From positions 1 through 58,898 of the forward strand of contig CAIQPS010000087.1 in the NCBI GenBank assembly GCA_903873715.1: a DNA stretch of 58,898 nt, in the 5' to 3' direction. The first letter of the stretch is position 1; each line of letters opens with the position of its first letter. The position numbers and the translations under genes are program-made. Source of the stretch: an uncultured Actinomycetes bacterium. Lineage in GTDB: Bacteria; Actinomycetota; Thermoleophilia; RBG-16-64-13. The notes under the pieces are model-generated. The model made no database searches, was not told the DNA's origin, and saw only the letters and a list, made by a program, of their open reading frames with translations. Below, piece after piece: positions 36,781-44,867 of the stretch.

Positions 36781-37377
36781 CTAGTACAGATAGTTGATGC
36801 CGTTCGCATCGTCGGCTTGGCATGCGTTGACCGTCCGCCCCGACTCGAGCTGGCACATCACCCGGCTGGTGACGCTCGTGTGCCCCAGCCCCATGACATG
36901 ACCCATCTCGTGAGCGCAACTGCCCTCTTCGTTGTAGGCGCTCAGGGGGTCGAAGCAGGGGGTGTTCAGCTTGATCTTGGCCCAGTTCCAGTTGGTCGCG
37001 AGCGGGTTTATGACCACGTTGTTGAGGATCTGCTCCGTGCTCGCGATGATGCCCGTGTCGGGGTCGTAGTAGATGTTGTGATAGATGTCCATGACGCTCT
37101 GGCTCTGCGTGTAGGTGCGCGCCCAGTAGATGGGAGTGGTTATGCCGAGCCGGGACGTGGTGTGGATCCAGGTGTAGACGGCGTTGTTGACGACCGTCTC
37201 CTGGTACCCGGCCGATGCCGTGACGTAGTAGTACCGGGGGTTGGAGCCGTAGTTGCCCACGCCCCCGTTCAACACATGGCCGTTGTAGGTGGTGTACGCC
37301 GATGCGGTAGCCGGCAGGCCGAGTGCCAGTACCACGGCCGCGATGGCTGCCAGCATCGCTGCTCGTTTGTGACTCAC
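36781..37377 (-). CDS. Secreted matrixin-like zinc metalloprotease (M10 type)
   Basis: About 198 aa. Signal peptide MSHKRAAMLAAIAAVVLALG with probable cleavage after ATASA, so exported. Catalytic zinc motif CAHEMGHVMGLGHTS (HExxHxxGxxH) and a Met-turn SRVMCQLESG. It is small, with no pro-domain or Cys-switch recognised, and could be a minimal catalytic unit. GTG 37377 is selected because GGGAGGG lies 7 nt upstream; ATG 37398 is an alternative. First gene of an operon with the secreted protein and HD-GYP regulator. Confidence 0.85.
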   Translation of the reverse strand: MSHKRAAMLAAIAAVVLALGLPATASAYTTYNGHVLNGGVGNYGSNPRYYYVTASAGYQETVVNNAVYTWIHTTSRLGITTPIYWARTYTQSQSVMDIYHNIYYDPDTGIIASTEQILNNVVINPLATNWNWAKIKLNTPCFDPLSAYNEEGSCAHEMGHVMGLGHTSVTSRVMCQLESGRTVNACQADDANGINYLY

Positions 37378-37443
37378 TCCGATCCCTCCCACGTTCATGA
37401 GTGCGCGGACCTTCTATCTCTGCTTATGTCCGGCAATGGGCGC

Positions 37444-37472
37444 AAAATCACAAAGGCCGGGAGACGGCCTTT
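37444..37472 (-). terminator. Intrinsic terminator of the sigma/anti-sigma operon
   Basis: On the minus strand, AAAGGCC-loop-GGCCTTT followed by GTGATTTT, 53 nt past the anti-sigma-like stop at 37525. It separates that operon from the protease operon. Confidence 0.7.
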
Positions 37473-37524
37473 GCGGACGGGCGGAGAGGGTGCGGGCGGC
37501 GGCGGACGCCGCCCGCGGAAGGGG

Positions 37525-38259
37525 TCACTCGATCAACGAAGAGAGCGCGTCCCGGAGGCGGCTCAACAGCCGCTCTTCCACTGGGACGGTCAGCGGCTTG
37601 GAAAGGGAGAACGCCCCATCCTCGGGAAGGATGACGCCCTTGTCCTGCAGGAAACGGACCGCCGCTCCAGGGGACGAGATCGCGGCCGGGTCGACGGCCA
37701 GGGTGGGCGACGGACCGTCGGACAGCAGGCCCCCGAACGCCTTCACCAGAAGGACGGCGTACTCGCCCTGGCTCATCGCAGCCGACGCGGACGCCCCGAG
37801 GACGGCCTTCTCGTCGACGAGGCCGAGCTTGGCGGCCTGGACTGCCAGGGCGGCGCGATCGCCCTCGGGAAGCATGTCGAGAGGGGCCACCATCTGGTAG
37901 AGGGACATGACGTCCGCCACCGCGTCGACGTTGGAGACCCGAGCGGCCTCCTGGGTCGACGTCCCTGTCGCGGCGACCGTGGCCTCAGGCGAGCCGTCAT
38001 GACCGGCGAACGCGACAGCTATCCCCACTGCGACGGCTATGGCGACGACGGCGCCGGCAAAGGCAAGGCGCGGACCCGCCCACCTGGCGGCAAGCCGCTT
38101 GTGCGCGGAACGCCGCGCCGACTCCGCCCGGTCGGCCGCCAGGATACGCTCCAGCACCCGCCGGCCGCCTTCGCTCTCCAGCCATTCCTGACCGGTGGGC
38201 CGCAGTTCCGGCTTGGCGGCGCGCACGTCGTCGAGAGATATGGGATCTCGTCTCTTCAT
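37525..38259 (-). CDS. Probable membrane anti-sigma factor
   Basis: About 244 aa. Acidic and basic N-terminal cytoplasmic part of about 60 aa, one helix (LAFAGAVVAIAVAVGIAVAF), then an extracytoplasmic segment of 160 aa with SLYQMVAPLDMLPEGDRAAL and AMSQGEYAVLLVKAFGG, which could be a sensor. No zinc-binding HxxxCxxC. ATG 38259 overlaps the sigma-factor stop (ATGA), the usual ECF sigma/anti-sigma arrangement. The role is inferred from this position and topology. Confidence 0.7.
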   Translation of the reverse strand: MKRRDPISLDDVRAAKPELRPTGQEWLESEGGRRVLERILAADRAESARRSAHKRLAARWAGPRLAFAGAVVAIAVAVGIAVAFAGHDGSPEATVAATGTSTQEAARVSNVDAVADVMSLYQMVAPLDMLPEGDRAALAVQAAKLGLVDEKAVLGASASAAMSQGEYAVLLVKAFGGLLSDGPSPTLAVDPAAISSPGAAVRFLQDKGVILPEDGAFSLSKPLTVPVEERLLSRLRDALSSLIE

Positions 38260-38906
38260 TCGTCTCTCGTCTCCACAGGAGAGAGTTTCGTCCCCACTAC
38301 AGGCGTATATGTCCGGATGACCCCGATTTCTTCCAAAAGTGCTTCCCGGGCCCGCGAGATGCGTTGGGCGACCGCGCCGGGCGAGCACCCGAGGATCACC
38401 GCTGCCTCGTCGTACTGGAAGCCCTCCCACACGACCAGCAGCAGGGCTTCTCGGTCTTTCTCCCTGAGTCTGGCGAGCGCTTCGCGCATGATCATCGCCC
38501 GGACGGCGGGAGTCGAACCGTCCCAGGCCCCGTCGGAGGCCAGCAGCGCCACTTCCCCGCTTCGCTCCACCAGCGCGTCCCGGCGGCGCGAGCCGCGGAG
38601 CTGGTTGGCCAACACTTTGCGGGCCACGGCGAACAGCCAGGGAAGGACCTCGTCGGGATCGAGGGGCGAGTCCTCGAACCGCCTGACGAGGACCATGAAG
38701 ACCTCGGACACCAGGTCCTCGGCCTCGGCGGCGCTGCATCCCCGGTGATGGGCATAGTCGAACACCCGGGGCGCGTAGAGCAGGAACGCGTCTTCCAGGC
38801 GACGGCGGCGTTCATCCGCGGCGTCCTGCCGGTAGCCCGGCACGGCCGCGGTCCGCCGGCTGCCCGCAGGCGCCTGACCCTCTTTCCCCCGCCGGAGGAT
38901 GCCCAT
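38256..38906 (-). CDS. ECF-type RNA polymerase sigma factor
   Basis: About 216 aa. Region 2 has AFLLYAPRVFDYAHHRGCSA, EDLVSEVFMVLVRRF and WLFAVARKVLANQLRGS; region 4 has LREKDREALLLVVWEGFQYD and AAVILGCSPGAVAQRISRAR. ATG 38906 lies 9 nt after a TATATT box (38916-38921) within TGCTATATT, so a near-leaderless mRNA. Targets cannot be told; the downstream secreted protease operon is a candidate. Confidence 0.92.
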   Translation of the reverse strand: MGILRRGKEGQAPAGSRRTAAVPGYRQDAADERRRRLEDAFLLYAPRVFDYAHHRGCSAAEAEDLVSEVFMVLVRRFEDSPLDPDEVLPWLFAVARKVLANQLRGSRRRDALVERSGEVALLASDGAWDGSTPAVRAMIMREALARLREKDREALLLVVWEGFQYDEAAVILGCSPGAVAQRISRAREALLEEIGVIRTYTPVVGTKLSPVETRDE

Positions 38907-39042
38907 GATTCCCGGAATATAGCACCGGGCCTCGGCCAGGAGCGACGCCGTCACCCGCTGCGGGGGCGGGAAAACCTGTTCAGCCCACGGGCATATCTGT
39001 CGATATATGACTCGTGGATGGGCATCATCTACTGGAGGATCC

Positions 39043-39381
39043 ATGTACGCCCTTGCTGTTACACCCGTAGTGACCGAGTTGGACGAAGACGGCTATATAG
39101 TCGCGCTGCAAGGCACGGCTGCTCTGGCCTCGGTCGCGCGGGGCTGGTTCAAGACGAAGATCGCCTGGTGGCGGTCCGAAGCGGCCCCGGGCGAGGACAT
39201 CCTCCTCGACATCCCGAAGTCCTCCAGGGAGACCCTCCTCGGCACGGAGTTCGACGCCGCTCTCTACTGGGCCGAGCGCGGCCCTGGACGGGGTGAGCCC
39301 CTATGGGCGGGCAGGTTCCGCGTGCGGAACACGGGCGGCGGGCCCGTCCTCGAAGAGGTGGACACCGGCGCTATCTGTTGA
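39043..39381 (+). CDS. Small hypothetical protein
   Basis: 112 aa, not recognised. It begins MYALAVTPVVTELDEDGYIV, has alternating beta-type segments and a Trp-rich middle (GWFKTKIAWWRSE), and ends with EEVDTGAIC. No signal peptide or helix. GGAGGATCC gives a good ribosome site for ATG 39043; the earlier in-frame ATG at 39007 has none. It is convergent with the selenoprotein gene, with a GGAGGC/GCCTCC stem (39383-39412) between them. Confidence 0.65.
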   Translation: MYALAVTPVVTELDEDGYIVALQGTAALASVARGWFKTKIAWWRSEAAPGEDILLDIPKSSRETLLGTEFDAALYWAERGPGRGEPLWAGRFRVRNTGGGPVLEEVDTGAIC

Positions 39382-39459
39382 CGGAGGCACCTCAGGCGCT
39401 GCCGCCGCCTCCGCTCTACCGGCCAGCCCACTCTCGGCGCCGCCCCGCACTGCGCCGGC

Positions 39460-41238
39460 TCAGTGGCCGCTCGATTCCGCGTAACCGCTCCTGCTCAACG
39501 CTGCCGCGTGCCGTTTGAGACGGGCGGAGCGGCGGCGGGCCGCATCGGGATCCTCTTCGTAGACCCCGCTCTTCGGCCGCCACTTGTCCACCGACACCGT
39601 CTTCCCATGCCACATGTCGGTGGTGAGCCATAGCGCCTGCGTCTCGCCGCCGACGACCACCACGTTGATGTTCTCCGGCACGCCGTAGGGCGCGATGAGG
39701 GCATCGTCGGGAAGGTCCAGCCAGGTGGCGAACGGCTGCATTCCACTCCGTGCGAAGGGCTCGACGAGCGAGTAGACCACGTCGGACCCCCAGAACTGCT
39801 TGGCGGTCATCTTGAAGTTCTTCGACAGGTACTCGGACAGCTGGTCCGGATGGTCGAAGCCCTGCTCCTTGATATGTGCGGCCACCAGCGGGTCCATGAC
39901 CATCGTGATCGCTCCCCGCAGGCAGGGGAACGCCTGCATGATGATGAGCATCTCTTCCTGAGCGGGCCGACAGCAGCCGGCGGCGCCCATGCTGTTGATG
40001 GCCGTCCAGCCCTGGAACACGCTGACCGTGCTCTCCTCTTTCTTGAAGCCCTTGCGGACGTGGAACGGCTCCCAGACGCTCCGCTCCTCGTTCTCGGCGA
40101 ACATCATGTTGTTGTAGTTGATGGTGTTGCCGAGCGAGGCCATGAACGTCTCGCCCAAGCGGGAATCGGCCAGGTTGATGGCCATGAGCGTCCACGCCCG
40201 GCCTATGACCGAGTTGGCGTGGTTGAAGGGGCTGAGTGCGCCGAGGCCGGCGTTCATGCCGATCTCTTCGCGGATCGGCCCGTTGACGAACGCCATGCGG
40301 CCGAACGAAGTGGTGGAACTGGGGAGCGCGGGCTCCTCGGTGGCGGCCAAGGCGAGGATCACCGGCAGGTGCTCCGGCCCGGCGCCCGCCATGACGGCGT
40401 TGACGGCCACCTTCTCCACGGTGTACTCGAGCTTCTCCTGGTGCACGGTGATGGTCATCCGGCCTACGACCTCGTTCGGGTCGGCGGCTGTGCCGGTGAG
40501 CATGTGGGCCACCCGCTCCTCGGTGGGGAGCACGATGGGGAGGCCGTCGGTCCAGCCGCTCTCCAGGAACAGCTGGTGCAGGTTCTCCTCTTTGTCGGCG
40601 GCGAGGAGGCGCGGGCGCGGAGCCCCGCGCCGAGCCTGCGGCTCCTTCTCCTCCGGGGTGAGCGGCAGGGTGAGGGCCTCGACGACCTGCTGCATGATCG
40701 GCCTGCCGGTGACCGGGTCGTCCCCTTCGACGTAGCGGCGCAGCACCTCGCGCGGCCGCCCCACGAGCGGGTACGGGGCGTAGGTGAAGCGCAGGCGCAT
40801 CCCGTGGTTGAGCGCGTCGTTCTCCACGACCTCGGCGAAGCGGGAACTGCAGATGGGGGCGGTGGGAACGCCGAACTTGGCTTCGAGCTCTCGAGAGTGT
40901 GCGGCCAGACTGGTCGCGCAGCCGTCTCAGCCACCGACGCCGAAGATCACGGCGTGCGCATCCCTCCTCGCGTCCTCCCACATCTGGGGCTCGTCCATGA
41001 ACATGATGCCCGTCTTGTGCTTGAGCACCGTCTTGACGCTCGGCATGTTGCGCTCGAACCAGGCCACGACCTCTTCGAGGAACTCCCAGCCCCCGCCGAA
41101 GCCGATGTCGATGAGGTGGATGGTCTTGCCTTCCAGAGAGTCCAGCCGCGGGGCCATGGGCAGAGGCTCGATGACGTTGGTGGGTTGCCCTCGCGGATCG
41201 AGGACGGTGACGACAGAACCGGCAGTTTTGAGTGCCAT
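39460..41238 (-). CDS. UGSC-type selenoprotein with long C-terminal domain (in-frame UGA = Sec104)
   Basis: 592-aa protein read through a UGA at 40927-40929; standard gene calling splits it in two. The N-terminal domain (1 to about 165) matches the UGSC family of selenoproteins: TVLDPRGQ, APRLDSLEGKTIHLID, HAVIFGVGG-Sec-DGCATS and a later PICSSRF. Sec104 and Cys107 form a UxxC redox pair (here U-D-G-C, not U-G-S-C). The C-terminal part (about 215-592, from ESGWTDGLPIVLPTEERV) is not recognised by name; it carries an adjacent Cys pair at 422-423. GGAGGT precedes ATG 41238. selA and selB lie in the same window. The reaction is unknown; redox chemistry is inferred. Confidence 0.88.
40892..40929 (-). 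ncRNA. Bacterial SECIS hairpin following the Sec UGA
   Basis: In the mRNA, UGCG (nt 7-10 after UGA) pairs with CGCA, an inner G-C pair flanks single bulges, and CCA pairs with UGG around the loop GUC. The loop starts 17 nt after the UGA with G first, inside the distance (16-37 nt) and loop-G rule known for bacterial SECIS. Derived by eye; folding not computed. Confidence 0.75.
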
Positions 41239-41280
41239 CAGTACCTCCCAGCCAGGCGCGGATCCCCCCAGGGAACGCGA

Positions 41281-41301
41281 ATACTGAATCGAGTTCAGTA
41301 T
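41281..41301. promoter_or_regulatory. Operator palindrome in the selenoprotein/SDR divergent region
   Basis: Perfect inverted repeat ATACTGAA-N5-TTCAGTAT. It lies about 9 nt downstream of the expected start of the leftward transcript, suiting a repressor dimer such as a TetR-type protein. No regulator gene is adjacent. Confidence 0.75.
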
Positions 41302-41314
41302 CAGTCCGACTGTC

Positions 41315-41342
41315 ATTATCCCGCGGTTTGCGCGGCAGTCAA
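41315..41342 (-). promoter_or_regulatory. Leftward promoter of the selenoprotein gene
   Basis: Minus strand: TTGACT (41337-41342), 16-nt spacer, GATAAT (41315-41320). Confidence 0.7.
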
Positions 41343-41356
41343 GAGTGTTCTATTGT
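41328..41356 (+). promoter_or_regulatory. Rightward promoter of the SDR-MFS-cupin operon
   Basis: TTGCGC (41328-41333), 17-nt spacer, TATTGT (41351-41356). It overlaps the leftward promoter, so the two transcription units may be regulated together. Confidence 0.6.
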
Positions 41357-41396
41357 GGTGGGGCACTTCCTAATGAATAAGATTCAGGAGGAACCG

Positions 41397-42389
41397 GTGA
41401 AGGACTTCAAAGACAAGGTCCTGTTCGTCACGGGCGGGGGCTCGGGGGCAGGTTTCGGCCAGGCCAAGCTGTTCTCCGAGGCGGGCTGCAAAGTGGTCAT
41501 CGCGGACGTCCGTCAGGATCACCTGGATCAGGCTGTCAAGTACCTCAAGGACAAGGGCGCCCCGGTGCACGGCATCAAGCTGGACATCACCGACCGGGCG
41601 GCCTACGCGGCCGCCGCGGACGAGGTGGAAGCGGTGTTCGGCACCCCGCCGCAACTGCTGTTCAACACCGCCGGGGTCAACACCTTCGGTCCGGCAGAGG
41701 CCTCCACCTACGAGGACTACGACTGGGTCATGGGCGTCTGCCTGGACGGCGTCATCAACGGGATGGTCACTTTCGTGCCCCGCATGATCAAGGCCGGTCT
41801 GGGTGGCTACATCGTCACCACCGCGTCCATGGGCGGATTCTGGGGCGGCCCCATCACCGCGCCGTATTCCGCGGCCAAGGCGGCGGTCATCAACCTCATG
41901 GAGAGCTACCGGGCGTCGCTGGGCAAGTACGGCATCGGGGTGTCGGTGCTGTGCCCGGCATCCATCAACTCCAACATCCACAACGCGGGCGAGACCCGGC
42001 CGGCGCATCTGCAGAAGACCGGCTATCTCATGGACCAGGGCGCCATCGACTCGCTCGAGTTCATCTACAAGTCGGGGCTCGACCCGGTCGACCTGGCCAA
42101 GTGGCTCAAGAAGGGCATAGAGGAAGAGCAACTCTACATCATCCCCTACCCGGAGGAGAAGGCGGCGCTCGAGGCCCACTTCAAGCTGATCGTGGACTCG
42201 GTGCTGCCCGTGGAAGCCGACCCGGTGAACACGCAGCGGCGCGTGGACGCCTGGAAGGCCATGATGGAGATGGCCAAGGAAGCCGCCACCGACCCGGCGA
42301 AGGCCAAAACGGGGTTCGGCAGGGCCAATCCGGAACTCGACTGGGTCAAACCGGCGGTGCCGCGGCCTGCCGTGCCGCCGACGGACTAG
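41397..42389 (+). CDS. Short-chain dehydrogenase/reductase (SDR)
   Basis: About 330 aa, classical-type Rossmann SDR with a longer C-terminus. FVTGGGSGAGFGQAKLFS (TGxxxGxG cofactor loop), then IADVRQD, FNTAGVNTFG (NNAG variant), the catalytic Ser region IVTTASMGGFWGGPI and YSAAKAAVINL with Tyr/Lys. GTG 41397 is selected for AGGAGG five nt upstream. Oxidoreductase on an unknown alcohol or ketone. First gene of the rightward operon sharing a regulatory region with the selenoprotein gene. Confidence 0.9.
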   Translation: MKDFKDKVLFVTGGGSGAGFGQAKLFSEAGCKVVIADVRQDHLDQAVKYLKDKGAPVHGIKLDITDRAAYAAAADEVEAVFGTPPQLLFNTAGVNTFGPAEASTYEDYDWVMGVCLDGVINGMVTFVPRMIKAGLGGYIVTTASMGGFWGGPITAPYSAAKAAVINLMESYRASLGKYGIGVSVLCPASINSNIHNAGETRPAHLQKTGYLMDQGAIDSLEFIYKSGLDPVDLAKWLKKGIEEEQLYIIPYPEEKAALEAHFKLIVDSVLPVEADPVNTQRRVDAWKAMMEMAKEAATDPAKAKTGFGRANPELDWVKPAVPRPAVPPTD

Positions 42390-42414
42390 CCGGAATCATC
42401 ACGGGCGGGTCGCG

Positions 42415-43653
42415 ATGGACGCGCCGGAGGGCGTGAGGACTGCACCAGCGGCCACTACGGTCGCCGCCGAGTCCATGGTCCAGAAGTATCTGGGCCGCAA
42501 GGGCATGGTGGCGTATCTGGGCGCGCTCACGATCTTCCCGTTCCTGTCGACGGACCTCTATCTGCCGGCGCTGCCGGGCATGACCTCGTACTTCGGCGTG
42601 GCGGAGTACCTCACCAACCTCACCCTCATCTCGTTCTTCGTGGTCCTCGCCCTGGCGGCCCTCGTCTGGGGACCCCTGAGCGACCGCTACGGCCGGCGCC
42701 CCGGTCTCCTGGTGGGGCTCACCATGTATGCCGTCGCCGGCGCGCTGTGCGCGGTCTCGTCCGACGTCTACCAGTTGATCGGCTTCCGCATCCTCCAGGC
42801 GCTGGGTGCCGCATCCGCCGGCGGCACCGCGACCGCCATCGTCAAGGACATGTACCACGGCCGCAGGCGCGAGGTGATCATCGCCGCCATCCAATCGATC
42901 ATCGTCCTCTCGCCCGCCATCGCCCCGATGATCGGGGCGCTCATACTCAGGTTCACGTCCTGGCGCGGGACGTTCGCGGCCCAGGCCATCTTCGGGCTGC
43001 TGGCGCTGCTGGGGACCGTGGCCTTCCAGGAGACCATCGCGGAACGGCTCACGGGGCACCCGCTGCGGTCGCTCAAACGGCTGGGAGTGGTGCTGCGCAA
43101 CCGCACGTTCGACTACTACCTCATCAACTTCTCCCTGCTGGGGATCCCGGCCATGGCGTTCGTCGCTTCGTCCTCGTACATCTACGAGGAGACCTTCGGT
43201 GTCTCCAGCCAGGTGTTCAGCTACTTCTTCGCCGTCTACGCCGTGTCTCTGGCGGTCGGGTCGCAGATATACGTGCGGGTGTCGCTCTGGGCCGCACGCG
43301 ACCCCATCATCTGGGGGTGCCTGGCGATCAGCACGGTGAGCGGCGCCCTTCTCCTGTTCCTGGGCCACCTGGGGCCCTGGATATTCATGATCTGCCTCGT
43401 CCCCAGCCAGATGGCGTTCATGTGCATGCGCCCACCGGCCGTCTACCTGATGCTCGCGCAGCACGACCAGGATTCGGGGTCGGTGGCGGCGGTCATGGGC
43501 TCGACCCACACGGTGCTGGCCAGCGCCGGCATGGTCATCGTGTCGCTGAGCCTGTGGGGCCGGGTGGAGATGGTGGGCCTTCTCATGCTCGTCCTGGGAG
43601 TGGCGAGCCTGGCGATGTGGATGTTCCGGCCTCGTAGAGCAAAGGTGTCGTGA
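42415..43653 (+). CDS. Bcr/CflA-type MFS transporter
   Basis: 412 aa with 12 helices and the DHA1 Bcr/CflA pattern: FPFLSTDLYLPALPGM, LVWGPLSDRYGRRPGLLVGL (motif A), and a GFRILQALGAASAGG stretch. Likely moves a small organic compound; direction unknown. It lies 25 nt after the SDR gene and 20 nt before the cupin gene, so the transported compound may be the pathway substrate. Confidence 0.9.
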   Translation: MDAPEGVRTAPAATTVAAESMVQKYLGRKGMVAYLGALTIFPFLSTDLYLPALPGMTSYFGVAEYLTNLTLISFFVVLALAALVWGPLSDRYGRRPGLLVGLTMYAVAGALCAVSSDVYQLIGFRILQALGAASAGGTATAIVKDMYHGRRREVIIAAIQSIIVLSPAIAPMIGALILRFTSWRGTFAAQAIFGLLALLGTVAFQETIAERLTGHPLRSLKRLGVVLRNRTFDYYLINFSLLGIPAMAFVASSSYIYEETFGVSSQVFSYFFAVYAVSLAVGSQIYVRVSLWAARDPIIWGCLAISTVSGALLLFLGHLGPWIFMICLVPSQMAFMCMRPPAVYLMLAQHDQDSGSVAAVMGSTHTVLASAGMVIVSLSLWGRVEMVGLLMLVLGVASLAMWMFRPRRAKVS

Positions 43654-43673
43654 CCTTCAGGAATGGAGAGACC

Positions 43674-44765
43674 ATGAGCGGCGGTAGATACGGCCACAAC
43701 GTCCAACCTCTGCGCCTGCGGACGGAGCTCGTCTACCCGTCCTTCCGCGGCAAGATCTCGGACTTCTCGCTGGTCTACGACCAGGAGGTCCTGCCCGAGG
43801 CGCCGGTCTGGATCGAGACCTACCACGCCTACGCCCCCGGCACCGGGGTCATGGCGCCGAGCGACCTCGCCCCGGTGGTGGACGGGCGGCCGGTGGAGGC
43901 GCTGCGCGATGTGGGCCAGCACTCCCACGACGACTTCGACGAGGTCTACTTCTTCTACGGCACCGACCACACCGACAACACCCGCCTCGGGGGTGAGGTG
44001 GAGATGTGGCTGGGCCACGGGGACGAGGCGGAGAAGTTCGTCTTCAGCGAGCCGACCGCGGTGTACGTGCCCAAGGGGACGGCTCACAACCCCTGGACCA
44101 TCACCAGGATCACCGACGCGGATCGCCCGATCATGATCACCACCATCGCCCTCACCCGGGACTACAGCCTTGAGCCGGGCAGATGCACGCAGTACCCATA
44201 CCCGCCGGCGTTCGCGGCGGCCAAGACCGGCGAGCCGGTGCCGGGCACCGGGAAGTACGCGGGGCTGGTGAACCGCCTCACCCTGTCGCGGGACATCTAC
44301 ATCACCCAGCTGATGGGCCGGGCCTGCGTGCCCGGGCTCCTGTTCGACGACAAGGTCTGCAGGGCACCGGTGTGGGCGGAGTTCTTCTTCGTGTACGCGG
44401 GGGGCACGGGCATCGGGGTGCCGTCGCTCATGGCCGCGACGTCCGGCGATTCCATGTCCTATTGGGACTTCAGACAGGGCATGCAGCACACCCAGGCCTA
44501 CGACGAGGTGTTCCTCTACATCCCCACCCACCCGCACGACACGCTGAGCCTGGGCGGGGAAGCGGTGGAGTACCTGGGCGACGAGGGCCACAGCATGACC
44601 AAGGCCTCGGCGGTCTACGTCCCCAGCACCGTGCCGCACAACCCCAGCTACTTCAAACGGGTCGACCGGCCCTACTACCTCATCGTCTTCGCCATCACCA
44701 ACAACTGGCAGTTCCACGAGGGCGCGTTCCACCCGACGCCGGCGCCGGACACCTTCAAGTTCTGA
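43674..44765 (+). CDS. Bicupin-like protein (two tandem cupin domains)
   Basis: 363 aa, an internal duplication. First copy: QHSHDDFDEVYFFYGTD (His83, His85, Glu90) and VYVPKGTAHNPW (His138). Second: QHTQAYDEVFLYIPTHPHD (His272, Glu278) and VYVPSTVPHNPSY (His322). Each copy also has an LGGE(V/A) turn and a DRP strand. The His/Glu sets suit a metal-dependent dioxygenase or isomerase, but could be structural. GGAGAGACC precedes ATG 43674. A strong hairpin follows. Confidence 0.8.
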   Translation: MSGGRYGHNVQPLRLRTELVYPSFRGKISDFSLVYDQEVLPEAPVWIETYHAYAPGTGVMAPSDLAPVVDGRPVEALRDVGQHSHDDFDEVYFFYGTDHTDNTRLGGEVEMWLGHGDEAEKFVFSEPTAVYVPKGTAHNPWTITRITDADRPIMITTIALTRDYSLEPGRCTQYPYPPAFAAAKTGEPVPGTGKYAGLVNRLTLSRDIYITQLMGRACVPGLLFDDKVCRAPVWAEFFFVYAGGTGIGVPSLMAATSGDSMSYWDFRQGMQHTQAYDEVFLYIPTHPHDTLSLGGEAVEYLGDEGHSMTKASAVYVPSTVPHNPSYFKRVDRPYYLIVFAITNNWQFHEGAFHPTPAPDTFKF

Positions 44766-44783
44766 GCAGCTCCCGGAAATGAC

Positions 44784-44810
44784 ACCGGCCGGGGCGCAGC
44801 CCCGGCCGGT
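44784..44810. terminator. Strong hairpin between convergent genes
   Basis: ACCGGCCGGGGC-GCA-GCCCCGGCCGGT, a perfect 12-bp stem 18 nt past the cupin stop and readable from both strands. No T-run on either side. Confidence 0.55.
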
Positions 44811-44867
44811 CGACCTTCCGATGAGTGGCCGGCCGCGCCGCCAAGGCGCCGGGCCGCCGCGCCTCCG

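Noticed and set aside
39460-39462. Second Sec codon at the terminal UGA of the selenoprotein
   Set aside because: No Cys partner or convincing SECIS follows, and the downstream frame is low-complexity.
40927-40929. Reading the UGA as a true stop or a pseudogene
   Set aside because: Homology continues in the same frame, Cys follows at U+3, a SECIS is present and SelA/SelB are encoded nearby.
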